Assembly: GCA_900755685.1 (NCBI GenBank)
Contig: CAAEHI010000052.1
Location: 1-64,000, forward strand
Source of the DNA: an uncultured Collinsella sp.
GTDB lineage: Bacteria > Actinomycetota > Coriobacteriia > Coriobacteriales > Coriobacteriaceae
DNA: 64,000 nucleotides
Direction of reading: 5' to 3'
Under the pieces are notes generated by a model, which made no database searches, was not told where the DNA came from, and saw only the letters and a program-made list of their open reading frames with translations. Shown one piece after another: positions 28,098 through 37,358 of the stretch (position 1 is its first letter; every line of letters begins with the position of its first letter). The translations under genes were made by a program, and so were the position numbers.

Positions 28098-28134
28098 GCG
28101 CGGGATCCGGGTTGCTGGGTCCCGCGCTTGTTTT
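28098..28134 (+). terminator. Terminator after nanE
   Basis: GCGCGGGA (28098-28105) pairs with TCCCGCGC (28120-28127), extended inward by three pairs, with TTGTTTT behind it. It closes the sialate locus and lies only about 10 nt before the rapZ RBS, so rapZ may depend partly on read-through. Confidence 0.8.
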
Positions 28135-28165
28135 CGGGAGGCAACACATGCAAAAGGGAGATGCC

Positions 28166-29068
28166 ATGGATGCGGCGGAGCGCTCGGAGCGCATCCCCGA
28201 TATCGTCATCATCACCGGAATGTCCGGATCAGGCCGCACACAGGCCATGCACGTGTTCGAGGACATGGGCTATTTTTGCATCGATAACCTGCCTCCGCGT
28301 CTCATCGCCCAGCTTGCCGAGCTCGTCGGCATCAATACGGGCGTGGGCAGGCATCTCGCCGTCACCTGCGATTTGCGTAGCCAGGGACTGTTTGACGAGT
28401 TGCTCGATGCGGTCGCCGCTCTCGAAGAGCGCGAGATGAGCTGCGACATCGTGTTCCTGGAGGCTTCTGACGAGGTGCTGATTCGTCGCTACAGCGAAAA
28501 TCGCCGCCGTCATCCCATTGCCAAGCCGGGGGAGACTACGGCCGATGCCATTCAGCGCGAGCGCCTTCAGCTGCAGGGCGTGCGCGACCGAGCCGATATG
28601 ATTATCGACACGAGCCGTCTGCGCACCTCTGCGCTGCGCAACAAGCTACGTATGGCATTTTCCGAACTGTCCGACCAACAGCTCATGGACGTCCATGTGT
28701 TCTCGTTTGGCTTTAAGCACGGCATGCCCGTCGAGGCGGACATTATGATCGACGTCCGCTTCCTGCCCAATCCGTTCTACGATCCCGAGATGCGCACGAT
28801 GACCGGTCTCGATAAAAAGGTCTCCGATTTTGTTCTGGACCATCCCAAGACGCAGGAGTTTTGGAAGGCTTGGACACAGCTGCTCGATACGGTGATGCCG
28901 GGCTATATCGCGGAGGGTAAACCGCAGCTTTCTATCGCCATCGGCTGCACGGGCGGACAGCACCGTAGCGTCGCCATTGCCGAGGCCACGGCCCGTTACC
29001 TGGAAGGCGCCCAGTATCACGTGAGCATCTCCCACCGCGATCTGTCGCGCGCCAACACGAAGGCATAG
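28166..29068 (+). CDS. rapZ: RNase adapter / nucleotide-binding protein RapZ
   Basis: RapZ family proteins (YvcJ in Gram-positives) bind nucleotides and, in enterobacteria, direct decay of a small RNA controlling glucosamine-6-phosphate synthase. The 300-residue product shows GMSGSGRT at 18-25 (Arg replaces the Walker Lys, as in actinobacterial members), FCIDNLPP, DVRFLPNP and the C-terminal IGCTGGQHRSV. ATG 28166 has GGGAG 5 nt upstream; ATG 28148 with GGGAGG is an equally plausible start. It lies 6 nt from whiA, without the yvcK gene that often separates them. Confidence 0.92.
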   Translation: MDAAERSERIPDIVIITGMSGSGRTQAMHVFEDMGYFCIDNLPPRLIAQLAELVGINTGVGRHLAVTCDLRSQGLFDELLDAVAALEEREMSCDIVFLEASDEVLIRRYSENRRRHPIAKPGETTADAIQRERLQLQGVRDRADMIIDTSRLRTSALRNKLRMAFSELSDQQLMDVHVFSFGFKHGMPVEADIMIDVRFLPNPFYDPEMRTMTGLDKKVSDFVLDHPKTQEFWKAWTQLLDTVMPGYIAEGKPQLSIAIGCTGGQHRSVAIAEATARYLEGAQYHVSISHRDLSRANTKA

Positions 29069-29074
29069 GCTTGC

Positions 29075-30004
29075 ATGTCATTTACCGCTGAGGTGCGCGA
29101 CGAGCTTGCGCGCTGCGAACCCGAATGTGAATACTGCGATTTGTCGACACTTGCCGCCCTCACGCGCGTGAGTGGTACGCTCTCGCTTACCGGCTCTGGG
29201 CGGTATCGTTTGACAGTTGCGACTGAGACGGGAGCCGTCGCGCGCACGATGATCACGCTGACGCATCGCATCCTTAAGCTCAAAACGGAATTCACCGTTC
29301 GTAAATCGGTCTTGCATAAGGTCCGTAACTATCTCATTACCCTGCCCGATCAACCCGACCTGGACAAGGCTCTGGTGCTGCTGGGCATTCTAGACCGCAG
29401 GGGAGGGCTCGTCGCTGGTGTTCCCCGACACATCGTTGCCCGCCCCTGCTGCAGGCTTGCCTACATCCGCGGCGCGCTCATCGCGGGCGGCTTCGTGGCC
29501 GATCCACGCGGCGATTTTCATTTGGAGATCGCTGTGCAGGGCGAGCAATATGCCAAGGGACTTTGCGATCTGTTGGAGCAGATTGGGGTCCATGCTCGTG
29601 TTAATGCACGGCGGGGGTCATATGCCGTGTACATTAAGAGCGCCGAGGAAATCGAGCATCTATTAAAGCTGATTGGTGCCAAGCGCAGCGTTGCCGAGAT
29701 TGAGGAGGCGCGCGCGGTCAAGTTGGTTAAGAACGATGTGAACCGTCGCGTGAACGCCGAGCTCGCCAACCAGACCAGAAGCGCCGGTGCCGCCCAACAT
29801 CAGCTTGCGCTTATCGATGAGCTCGAGCAGCGTGGCCTTCGCGATGCGCTTCCGGATGCCTTGGCGGTCTTTTGCGACCTGCGCGAGCGCTATCCCGATC
29901 TGTCACTGCGTGATTTGGGGGAGATGGCTGACCCTCCCTTGTCGAAGTCGGCCCTGTACCATCGCGTTTTACGGCTTGAAAAGCTCATTGAAGCAAACAG
30001 GTAG
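29075..30004 (+). CDS. whiA: Sporulation/cell-division regulator-like protein WhiA
   Basis: The 309-residue protein has a degenerate LAGLIDADG-type N-terminal domain (SFTAEVRDELARC, CRLAYIRGALIAGGFVADP) and a C-terminal helix-turn-helix (LRDLGEMADPPLSKSALYHRVLRLEKL). WhiA is a DNA-binding regulator of septation in actinobacteria and is conserved in non-sporulating Gram-positives. It directly follows rapZ, a conserved pairing. No promoter is seen in the 6-nt gap, so it is co-transcribed with rapZ. Confidence 0.95.
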   Translation: MSFTAEVRDELARCEPECEYCDLSTLAALTRVSGTLSLTGSGRYRLTVATETGAVARTMITLTHRILKLKTEFTVRKSVLHKVRNYLITLPDQPDLDKALVLLGILDRRGGLVAGVPRHIVARPCCRLAYIRGALIAGGFVADPRGDFHLEIAVQGEQYAKGLCDLLEQIGVHARVNARRGSYAVYIKSAEEIEHLLKLIGAKRSVAEIEEARAVKLVKNDVNRRVNAELANQTRSAGAAQHQLALIDELEQRGLRDALPDALAVFCDLRERYPDLSLRDLGEMADPPLSKSALYHRVLRLEKLIEANR

Positions 30005-30049
30005 TTTGAAGTATCGACTTATATATGGATTTAGCTGCTATTTTAGTCT

Positions 30050-30063
30050 TTAAAACGTTTTAA
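30050..30063. promoter_or_regulatory. Perfect 14-bp palindrome upstream of gap
   Basis: TTAAAACGTTTTAA is a perfect palindrome about 60 bp upstream of the gap -10 region, with an AANCGNT core like LacI-family operators. A second dyad, AATTTCGAG...CTCGTGAAATT, lies about 30 bp downstream of it. The sequence 30005-30197 otherwise has no gene. Confidence 0.5.
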
Positions 30064-30119
30064 CGTAAATTTGATTTTCAATTTCGAGCATTCTCGTGAA
30101 ATTCAAGTCAAAAAAAAGG

Positions 30120-30125
30120 TATATT
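30120..30125 (+). promoter_or_regulatory. Candidate -10 element of the gap promoter
   Basis: TATATT at 30120-30125 lies in an A-rich stretch, 73 bp before the gap start. No convincing -35 hexamer is visible, which would fit an activator-assisted promoter. Confidence 0.4.
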
Positions 30126-30197
30126 AGGCGAGTGGTTAGTTTGTGGGCCTCAACGGCGGGCGCTGTAGCTCGCGGGGGCCTTACGAAAGGAGACACA

Positions 30198-31223
30198 ATG
30201 GCAGTAAAGGTTGCTATTAACGGCTTCGGTCGCATCGGTCGTCTGGCTTTCCGTCAGATGTTCGGTCATGAGGGCTCCGAGATCGTCGCTATCAACGACC
30301 TCACCTCTCCCGATATGCTCGCTTACCTGCTGAAGTACGATTCCACGCAGGGCAACTACGCTCGCGATCACGAGGTCGTTGCTGGCGAGGATTCCATCAC
30401 CGTTGACGGCAAGGAGATCAAGATCTACAAGGAGGCCGACGCCAACAACCTGCCTTGGGGCGACCTCGACGTCGACGTCGTTCTCGAGTGCACCGGCTTC
30501 TACACCAGCAAGGCTAAGGCTCAGGCCCACATCAACGCTGGCGCCAAGAAGGTCGTCATCTCCGCTCCGGCCGGCAGCGATCTGCCCACCATCGTGTACA
30601 ACGTCAACCATGAGACGCTGACCGCTGAGGACAACATCATCTCCGCTGCTTCCTGCACCACCAACTGCCTCGCCCCGATGGCCAAGGGTCTGAACGACTT
30701 CGCTCCCATCGTGTCCGGCATCATGACCACCATCCACGCCTTCACCGGCGACCAGATGCCGCTCGACGGCCCGCAGCGCAAGGGCAACTTCCGTCGCTCC
30801 CGCGCCTGCTCCGAGAACATCGTCCCGAACACCACGGGCGCTGCCAAGGCCATCGGCCTGGTTCTCCCCGAGCTCAACGGCAAGCTCATCGGTGCCGCCC
30901 AGCGCGTCCCGACGCCGACCGGCTCGCTGACCAACCTCTACGCCGTCGTTGACAAGAAGGTCACCGTCGACGAGGTCAACGCTGCAATGAAGGTCTACGC
31001 CGAGACCATCCCCGAGACCTTCGCCTACAACGAGGACCAGATCGTCTCCCGCGACATCGTCGGCGAGACCCACGGCTCCATCTTCGACGCCACTCAGACC
31101 ATGTGCTCTGACCTCGGCAACGGCCAGACCCTCGTTCAGGTCACCTCTTGGTACGACAACGAGAACTCCTACACCTCTCAGATGGTCCGCACCATCAAGT
31201 ACTTCGAGAAGTTCGTTGCTTAA
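30198..31223 (+). CDS. gap: Glyceraldehyde-3-phosphate dehydrogenase, type I
   Basis: Oxidises glyceraldehyde-3-P to 1,3-bisphosphoglycerate with NAD+. The 341-residue protein has the NAD motif INGFGRIGR, catalytic Cys153 in [12 protein letters not shown], the S-loop region and the C-terminal [14 protein letters not shown]. The start at 30198 is set by GAAAGGAGA; an in-frame upstream extension is A/T-rich and has no RBS. Codon choice is strongly C-biased, typical of a very highly expressed gene. It opens the block gap-pgk-tpiA-gpmI; a terminator-like hairpin separates it from pgk. Confidence 0.98.
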   Translation: MAVKVAINGFGRIGRLAFRQMFGHEGSEIVAINDLTSPDMLAYLLKYDSTQGNYARDHEVVAGEDSITVDGKEIKIYKEADANNLPWGDLDVDVVLECTGFYTSKAKAQAHINAGAKKVVISAPAGSDLPTIVYNVNHETLTAEDNIISAASCTTNCLAPMAKGLNDFAPIVSGIMTTIHAFTGDQMPLDGPQRKGNFRRSRACSENIVPNTTGAAKAIGLVLPELNGKLIGAAQRVPTPTGSLTNLYAVVDKKVTVDEVNAAMKVYAETIPETFAYNEDQIVSRDIVGETHGSIFDATQTMCSDLGNGQTLVQVTSWYDNENSYTSQMVRTIKYFEKFVA

Positions 31224-31260
31224 TTTAGCTTTTAGCGAATAGCTCGTTGAGCGTCTAAAG

Positions 31261-31307
31261 AAGGGCGCGGCCTTATAGGGCTTACACCCTAGGGTCGCGC
31301 CCTTTTT
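31261..31307 (+). terminator. Terminator/attenuator between gap and pgk
   Basis: AAGGGCGCG (31261-31269) pairs with CGCGCCCTT (31296-31304), with an inner TAGGG/CCCTA stem and five Ts. It probably makes gap mRNA more abundant than the pgk-tpiA-gpmI message. Confidence 0.85.
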
Positions 31308-31363
31308 ATAAGAAACCGTCTGCCGTAATGGGAGGCAGACACGTACGAAAGGTAGAAGCAAAC

Positions 31364-32554
31364 ATGGCCTTTACCAAGAAGACCGTCCGCGACATCGATG
31401 TCGACGGAAAGCGCGTTCTCGTCCGCGTTGACTTTAACGTGCCTATCAAGGATGGCGTCGTTGGCGACACCACCCGTATCAAGGCTGCCCTGCCCACCAT
31501 CAACTACCTCGTTGAGCACAACGCTCGCGTCATCCTCATGAGCCACCTCGGCCGTCCCGAGGGCACCGGCTTCCAGCCCGAGCTGTCCCTCGAGCCCGTC
31601 GCCAAGAAGCTCGCTGAGCTCTCTGGTCTCGACGTTGCCTTTGTCGCCGACACCTACGGCGAGAAGGCTGCTGAGGCTGTCGCCGCCGTCGAGCCGGGCA
31701 AGGTTCTCGTTCTCGAGAACGTCCGTTTTGACAAGCGTGAGAAGAAGAACGATCCCGAGATCGCCAAGAAGCTCGCTTCCTATGGTGACGTCTTCGTTCT
31801 CGATGCCTTCGGCACCGCTCACCGCGCCCAGGGTTCCGTCGTGGGCCCCGCCGCTTACCTGCCTGCCGTCGCCGGCTTCCTGCTCGAGAAGGAGGTCGAC
31901 ACGCTGACCGGCATCTTCGCCGAGCCCGAGCGCCCCTTCGTCGCCATCGTCGGCGGTTCCAAGGTTTCCTCCAAGATCGGCGTTCTCGATCACCTCATCG
32001 ACTCCGCTGACACCCTGATCATCGGTGGCGGCATGGCCTACACCTTCTTCCTGGCTCAGGGCCTGTCCGTTGGTCAGTCCCTCAAGGAAGAGGACTGGGT
32101 CGAGCGCGCCGGCGAGATGCTCAAGAAGGCCGAGGAGAAGGGCGTCAAGATCCTGCTCCCCATCGACAACCGCGTTGCCGATCACTTTGGCGAGGACGCT
32201 GTCCCCGAGGTTGTCGCTTCCGACGCTATCCCCGACGATCGTGAGGGTATGGACATCGGCCCCAAGACCGAGGAGCTTTACGCCGAGGCCGTCAAGGGCG
32301 CCAAGACCGTGTTCTGGAACGGCCCCATGGGCGTCTTCGAGTTTGACAACTTCGCTCACGGCACCCAGGCTATCGCCGAGGCTGTCGCCGAGGCCGACTG
32401 CACCTCGATCATCGGCGGTGGCGACTCCGTCGCAGCTGTCAACAAGTTCAACCTGGCCGACAAGATGAGCTGGATCTCCACCGGCGGTGGCGCTTCCATG
32501 GAGCTCGTCGAGGGTAAGGCCCTGCCCGGAGTGGAGGCGCTTCTCGATGCCTAA
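31364..32554 (+). CDS. pgk: Phosphoglycerate kinase
   Basis: Transfers phosphate from 1,3-bisphosphoglycerate to ADP. The 396-residue protein has VRVDFNVPIKDG, the substrate-binding SHLGRPEG, EN(V)RF and the C-terminal nucleotide-binding GGGDSVAA and STGGGASMELVEG. The start at 31364 (MAFTKKTV) follows GAAAGG. The gene overlaps tpiA by 8 nt. It belongs to the glycolytic operon and shares its high-expression codon bias. Confidence 0.98.
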   Translation: MAFTKKTVRDIDVDGKRVLVRVDFNVPIKDGVVGDTTRIKAALPTINYLVEHNARVILMSHLGRPEGTGFQPELSLEPVAKKLAELSGLDVAFVADTYGEKAAEAVAAVEPGKVLVLENVRFDKREKKNDPEIAKKLASYGDVFVLDAFGTAHRAQGSVVGPAAYLPAVAGFLLEKEVDTLTGIFAEPERPFVAIVGGSKVSSKIGVLDHLIDSADTLIIGGGMAYTFFLAQGLSVGQSLKEEDWVERAGEMLKKAEEKGVKILLPIDNRVADHFGEDAVPEVVASDAIPDDREGMDIGPKTEELYAEAVKGAKTVFWNGPMGVFEFDNFAHGTQAIAEAVAEADCTSIIGGGDSVAAVNKFNLADKMSWISTGGGASMELVEGKALPGVEALLDA

Positions 32555-33314
32555 TCGCACCCTTCTTATCGCTGGTAACTGGAAGATGAACAACGACGTC
32601 GCCGAGGCCGCCAAGCTCGCCGACGAGCTGGCTCAGGCTCTGCCCGAGGTTCCGGCTGGCGTCGAGGTGCTCGTCTGCCCTCCGACCATCGACATCACCA
32701 CGGTTCATGACCGCATTCAGGCTGCCCCCATCGCCCTCGGTGCGCAGAACGTGTACTGGGAGGCCAAGGGTGCCTTCACCGGTGAGTCTTCTTGCAACAT
32801 GCTCAAGTCCGCTGGCTGCACCTACTGCATCATCGGTCACTCCGAGCGTCGCGACTACTTCCACGAGACCGATGAGGACCAGAACAAGAAGGCTAAGGCT
32901 CTCGTTGCCGCCGGTCTTGTTCCCGTCTTCTGCTGCGGCGAGTCCCTTGAGGTCCGCGAGGCTGGCACCTATGTCGAGCACGTCGTGAACCAGGTCAAGG
33001 CTGGCCTTGCTGGCCTTGAGATCACCTGCCCCAAGCAGGTCGTCGTCGCCTACGAGCCCATCTGGGCCATCGGCACCGGCAAGACCGCTACCGCCGAGGA
33101 CGCTCAGGAGGTCTGCGGCGCTATCCGTGAGACCCTCAAGGAGATGTTCGGCGAGGAGCTCGCCAACGGCATCCGCGTTCTCTACGGCGGTTCCGCCAAG
33201 CCCGGCAACATTGCCGAGCTCGTCGCCAAGCCCGACGTTGACGGCGCCCTCGTGGGCGGCGCTTCGCTCAAGGCTGCCGACTTCGCCTCTATGGTCGTCA
33301 AGGCAGGCGAGTAG
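32547..33314 (+). CDS. tpiA: Triosephosphate isomerase
   Basis: Interconverts dihydroxyacetone phosphate and glyceraldehyde-3-P. The 255-residue TIM barrel has the N-terminal AGNWKMN with the catalytic Lys, GHSERR with the catalytic His, AYEPIWAIGTGK with the catalytic Glu and the phosphate loop YGGSAKPGN. ATG 32547 lies inside the last codons of pgk, preceded by GTGGAGG, so translation is coupled. The gpmI start follows 5 nt after its stop. Confidence 0.98.
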   Translation: MPNRTLLIAGNWKMNNDVAEAAKLADELAQALPEVPAGVEVLVCPPTIDITTVHDRIQAAPIALGAQNVYWEAKGAFTGESSCNMLKSAGCTYCIIGHSERRDYFHETDEDQNKKAKALVAAGLVPVFCCGESLEVREAGTYVEHVVNQVKAGLAGLEITCPKQVVVAYEPIWAIGTGKTATAEDAQEVCGAIRETLKEMFGEELANGIRVLYGGSAKPGNIAELVAKPDVDGALVGGASLKAADFASMVVKAGE

Positions 33315-33319
33315 GACAT

Positions 33320-34873
33320 ATGGCACAGCGTCATCTTCCTGCACTCCTGATCATCATGGATGGTTGCGGCCTTGCTCCGGCCGATGGCGAGAACGCCGTC
33401 GCCGCTGCCAAGACGCCCTTCCTTGATAGCCTGTACGAGAAGTACCCCCACACCACGCTCGGCGCTTCGGGCGAGGACGTGGGTCTTCCCGATGGCCAGA
33501 TGGGTAACTCCGAGGTGGGTCACCTCAACATCGGTGCCGGACGCATCGTGTTCCAGGAGCTTTCGCGTATCAACAACGCCATCAAGGACGGCTCCATCGC
33601 CAAGAACGAGGTTTTCGTCAAGGCTATGGACGATGTCAAGGCTGACGGCAAGACTCTTCACCTCATGGGCCTTATGAGCCCTGGCGGTGTTCATTCCCAT
33701 ATGAACCACGTCGAGGCTCTGGTCAAGATGGCTGCCGAGCACGGTGTCAAGACCGTTCGCGTCCACGCCTTCATGGATGGTCGCGACGTCGACCCGCAGT
33801 CCGGTGCTGGCTACATGAGCGAGTTCTGCGCCTTCCTGGCCAAGATTTCCGAGGAGACCGGTTGCGACGCTCGCGTTGCCACCGTCTCGGGTCGTTATTG
33901 GGCGATGGACCGCGACAACCGTTGGGAGCGCATCCAGCGCGCCTACGACGTCATGGTCAACGCGTCCGATGCTGATACCGACCCCGTTGCCGGTATCAAG
34001 GCCTACTACGAGAAGGACCCGCGCGGCGACGAGTTCGTCGAGCCCTTCGCTGCCCACAACGAGGGCATTCACGAGGGCGACGCGGCCATCTTCTTCAACT
34101 TCCGTCCCGACCGCGCTCGTCAGATGACCCGCGTGTTCACGGACAAGGAGTTCGACGGCTTTGAGCGCGAGCAGATCAAGCTTTCGCACTTTGTGACGAT
34201 GACCGAGTACGATCCGACGTTTGACGTCGAGGTCGCCTTCCCCAAGACGTTCCCCGAGAACGTCCTGGCCGACGTTATCGCCGCCAATGGCCTGAAGCAG
34301 CTGCACACTGCCGAGACCGAGAAGTACGCCCACGTGACGTTCTTCCTCAACGGTGGCATCGAGGAGCCCAAGGAGGGCGAGGAGCGCGTGCTCGTCGCTT
34401 CCCCCAAGGTTGCTACCTACGATCTGCAGCCCGAGATGAGCGCTCCCGAGGTTACCGAGAAGCTCGTCGCCGCCATCAACGAGGATCGCGCTGATTTCTA
34501 CATCGTGAACTTCGCGAACTGCGACATGGTTGGTCACACCGGTGTTTTCGACGCTGCCGTTAAGGCTGTCGAGGCTGTTGACGATGCCCTGTCCAAGGTT
34601 GTCCCGGCGATTCTCGCCAAGGGCGGCTTTGCACTGATTACCGCCGACCACGGCAACGCCGATCACATGTTTGACGTTGCTTCCGACGGTTCCAAGCATC
34701 CGTTTACGGCTCACACCACCAACCGCGTGCCGTTCATCATCGTTGATGAGAAGGCCAAGCTCACCGGTATCGAGGACGGCCGTCTTTCCGATATCGCTCC
34801 GACCATGCTCACCATGGCTGGTATTGAGCCTTCCGCCGAGATGACGGGCCGCGTGCTCGCCACCGAGGCCTAA
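33320..34873 (+). CDS. gpmI: 2,3-bisphosphoglycerate-independent phosphoglycerate mutase
   Basis: Interconverts 3- and 2-phosphoglycerate with two Mn ions and no cofactor. The 517-residue protein has the alkaline-phosphatase-like MDGCGLAP, nucleophile Ser in QMGNSEVGH, FMDGRDV, VSGRYWAMDRDNRW, FRPDRARQ, and the C-terminal metal ligands NCDMVGHTG and TADHGNADHM. Length is as expected. It ends the glycolytic block and is followed by a strong terminator. Confidence 0.97.
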   Translation: MAQRHLPALLIIMDGCGLAPADGENAVAAAKTPFLDSLYEKYPHTTLGASGEDVGLPDGQMGNSEVGHLNIGAGRIVFQELSRINNAIKDGSIAKNEVFVKAMDDVKADGKTLHLMGLMSPGGVHSHMNHVEALVKMAAEHGVKTVRVHAFMDGRDVDPQSGAGYMSEFCAFLAKISEETGCDARVATVSGRYWAMDRDNRWERIQRAYDVMVNASDADTDPVAGIKAYYEKDPRGDEFVEPFAAHNEGIHEGDAAIFFNFRPDRARQMTRVFTDKEFDGFEREQIKLSHFVTMTEYDPTFDVEVAFPKTFPENVLADVIAANGLKQLHTAETEKYAHVTFFLNGGIEEPKEGEERVLVASPKVATYDLQPEMSAPEVTEKLVAAINEDRADFYIVNFANCDMVGHTGVFDAAVKAVEAVDDALSKVVPAILAKGGFALITADHGNADHMFDVASDGSKHPFTAHTTNRVPFIIVDEKAKLTGIEDGRLSDIAPTMLTMAGIEPSAEMTGRVLATEA

Positions 34874-34898
34874 TAGAAAACAAATACCGTTTTCTAGT

Positions 34899-34933
34899 AA
34901 GGGGGTTGTCCACAACCGGACAATCCCCTTTTT
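34899..34933 (+). terminator. Terminator of the glycolytic block
   Basis: AAGGGGGTTGTCC (34899-34911) pairs with GGACAATCCCCTT (34918-34930) with one G-U pair, followed by five Ts. Confidence 0.9.
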
Positions 34934-35037
34934 GGTATTTCTGCCATTTCCACCCCGTCCTTGAGTGGCAGGTAGGGGAGAGCGGGGGATTGTGGTACAG
35001 TACTGGAGTTTGAACTGTTCTATTAAGGAGCTTATCT

Positions 35038-35292
35038 ATGGGTCCGTTCCAGATTCTTCTGTTTGTCGTTTGGGCTGTCTCTGCCGTGGCGCTGACGATT
35101 CTCGTCCTGATGCATTCCGGTAAGGGCACCGGCGTTTCGGATATGATCGCTAGCTCGCTGTATAACTCCAGCTCTGCCACGGGCGTCATGGAGCAGAACC
35201 TCGATCGCCTGACGGTAATTATGGCCGTTGTTTTTGCCGTGTGCGTCGTCCTGTGCATGTTCTTCTTCCCGCAGGGCATCGTCGGCTACTAA
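35038..35292 (+). CDS. secG: Preprotein translocase subunit SecG
   Basis: A small membrane subunit that assists SecYE in protein export. The 84-residue protein has two hydrophobic helices (about 5-25 and 58-78) separated by the SecG loop HSGKGTGVSDMIASSLYNSSSATG, and ends shortly after the second helix. AAGGAG lies upstream. Its place after the glycolytic genes is a common arrangement in Gram-positives. It is flanked by terminators, so it is its own unit. Confidence 0.92.
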   Translation: MGPFQILLFVVWAVSAVALTILVLMHSGKGTGVSDMIASSLYNSSSATGVMEQNLDRLTVIMAVVFAVCVVLCMFFFPQGIVGY

Positions 35293-35317
35293 GCATCGGC
35301 GTATATACGTTTGCAAT

Positions 35318-35344
35318 GGGTCTCGCAGGTGCGGGACCCTTTTT
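35318..35344 (+). terminator. Terminator after secG
   Basis: GGGTCTCGC pairs with GCGGGACCC (35318-35326 with 35331-35339, one G-U), followed by five Ts. Confidence 0.88.
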
Positions 35345-35585
35345 GTTTACATATTTGTAACAGAGTCAAAATATCCCCACATACTTCGCCCAACTAAAGA
35401 AATTCTCGACCGTTAACCGGAATTAGCCCCAAATCGTGCATAAAATGCGCTACTGTATTGCGAAACGTTGGTTCGTTGTGCATAACCAGCCATAGCAGCG
35501 GGCGGCGTTTTGATGGTTCGGATCGGATTGTCTCGACATATGTCCGACTGAACATTTCTTTGTCCTATCTCATAAGGAGGATGGC
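35345..35585. other. Upstream region of the second peptide transporter, no gene
   Basis: A 241-bp gap with no convincing coding frame. It contains small dyads (GCATAAAATGC at about 35438; CGAA-ACGTTGG-TTCG at about 35461) that could be regulatory, and AAGGAGG at 35574-35580 is the RBS of the next gene. I see no clear sigma-70 promoter. Confidence 0.5.
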
Positions 35586-37262
35586 ATGGCTGATTCTATG
35601 TTCCACCAGCCCGTTATGGGTCGTCGCGCCTTTGTTGGCGGCACCCTCGCTGCGAGCTCCATGGCTTTTCTTGCCGCATGCGGCAAGAAGGGCGGCGACA
35701 CTTCCGGTTCTGAGTCCGGTTCGACGCTGAACTTCTACATCAACAACCCGGTCTGCATCGACCCCTACAATGTCCAGGAGGACCAGGGCACTCAGGTCGA
35801 GTACCAGCTCTTTGACGCTCTGACCTCTTATGACGCCGAGAAGGGCGAGATCGTTCCGCTGGCTTGCGAGTCCTTCGAGGCCAACGACGACGCCACCGAG
35901 TTTACCTTCAAGATCAAGAAGGCCAAGTTCCACAACGGTGACGACGTTACCTCCAAGTCCTTCAAGCTCGGTTGGGAGCGTCTGGTCAACACCAAGTCGG
36001 CCATCGCTACCGAGTATGGCCCTTCCGAGGTCTCCTATCACCTTTCCATGGTCGAGGGCTATGACGATCTGCTTGCCGGTAACGCCACCGAGCTCAGCGG
36101 TGTTACCTGCCCCGACGATGAGACCCTCGTCGTCAAGCTGTCTTCCGCTTACGCCGACTTCCCCTTTGTCGCCTCTCACCCGGCTCTGGCCCCGGTTCCC
36201 GAGTGCGCCGAGTCCGATGCCAAGAGCTTCTACCTTGCACCGGTCGGTAACGGCCCGTTCATGATGGACGGCAAGTGGGAGGATGGTCAGGAGATCAACC
36301 TCAAGAAGTTCGACGATTACTATGGCGACAAGGCCAAGATCGATGGCATCCACTTCCAGGTCATCAAGGACATGGAGACCGCTTACAAGGAGTTCCAGGC
36401 CGGTAACCTCGATGTCTGCGACGTTCCCGTTGCTCAGATCGACGCCGCCAAGAAGGATCGCGGCGTGTCCAAGGACGGCTACACCATGGGTGACGGCGAG
36501 CGTATGCTGCTCGGCTCCGAGCCTTCCACCTACTACCTGACCTGCAACAACACGGCCGAGCCATTCAACAATGCTGACCTGCGCAGGGGTATCTCCCTGG
36601 CCATCAACCGTGAGGCCATCTGCAAGACCATCTTCAAGGGTACCCGTACCCCCGCCGACGGCATTGTTCCTCCGGGCATCGATGGCTACAAGGAGGGCGC
36701 ATGGGAGTTCTGCGCCTACGACGTCGACAAGGCTAACGAGTACCTCGACAAGGTTGCTCCCGCTGGCGCTAACGGCGATCGTGGCATTAACGTGACCCTT
36801 TCCTACAACCAGGACGGTGGCCACAAGGAGATCATGGAGTCCATCATCGGTGACCTTGCCAAGGTTGGCGTTACCGCTGTCTCCGATACCCCCGAGTGGT
36901 CTGCCCTGCTCGAGCAGTACCAGAACTTTAACTATCAGTTCGGTCGTCTGGGCTGGATTGCCGACTACCCGATCATGGACAACTTCCTGTATCCGCTGTT
37001 CCACTCTGATTCCCTCGGTGGCGACAATCGCTCCGGTTACAACAACCCCGAGTTCGACGCCAAGGTCAACGAGGCCCGCACCACGGTTGACGACGAAGAG
37101 CGCGTCGCTAAGATGCAGGAGGCCGACGCTATGGTCGCTGCCGACTGCCCGGTCATCCCGGTGATGTTCTACACGCACACCATCGTCGGCTCCGATCGCA
37201 TCAAGCACCTCTATGTCGATCCGCAGAAGCATGCCGAGCTGGGTACCGCTGAGCTCGCCTAA
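35586..37262 (+). CDS. Oligopeptide ABC transporter substrate-binding lipoprotein
   Basis: A 558-residue SBP family 5 protein of the OppA/DppA type. The N-terminus carries GRRAFVGG and lipobox LAAC with Cys32, so it is exported and lipidated. The mature part shows FEANDDATEFTFKIKKAKFHNGDDVT, the typical SBP-5 signature, and ends with FYTHTIVGSDRIKHLYVDPQ. It differs clearly from the 17621 lipoprotein. AAGGAGG lies 5 nt before ATG. The following genes encode two permeases and two full-length ATPases, a classic Opp order. Confidence 0.92.
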   Translation: MADSMFHQPVMGRRAFVGGTLAASSMAFLAACGKKGGDTSGSESGSTLNFYINNPVCIDPYNVQEDQGTQVEYQLFDALTSYDAEKGEIVPLACESFEANDDATEFTFKIKKAKFHNGDDVTSKSFKLGWERLVNTKSAIATEYGPSEVSYHLSMVEGYDDLLAGNATELSGVTCPDDETLVVKLSSAYADFPFVASHPALAPVPECAESDAKSFYLAPVGNGPFMMDGKWEDGQEINLKKFDDYYGDKAKIDGIHFQVIKDMETAYKEFQAGNLDVCDVPVAQIDAAKKDRGVSKDGYTMGDGERMLLGSEPSTYYLTCNNTAEPFNNADLRRGISLAINREAICKTIFKGTRTPADGIVPPGIDGYKEGAWEFCAYDVDKANEYLDKVAPAGANGDRGINVTLSYNQDGGHKEIMESIIGDLAKVGVTAVSDTPEWSALLEQYQNFNYQFGRLGWIADYPIMDNFLYPLFHSDSLGGDNRSGYNNPEFDAKVNEARTTVDDEERVAKMQEADAMVAADCPVIPVMFYTHTIVGSDRIKHLYVDPQKHAELGTAELA

Positions 37263-37358
37263 GAGTTTGCAGCTTCCGTGAGGGTCAAGTATTTACGTAG
37301 ACCTCATGGGAAACATACAGTTCTCCCTAACCTGGGGTAAACTGGCTGATGGTAATTT

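Noticed and set aside
30150..31361. Long minus-strand open frames opposite gap, pgk, tpiA and gpmI
   Set aside because: They mirror highly biased codons of strongly expressed glycolytic genes; no RBS or domain supports them.
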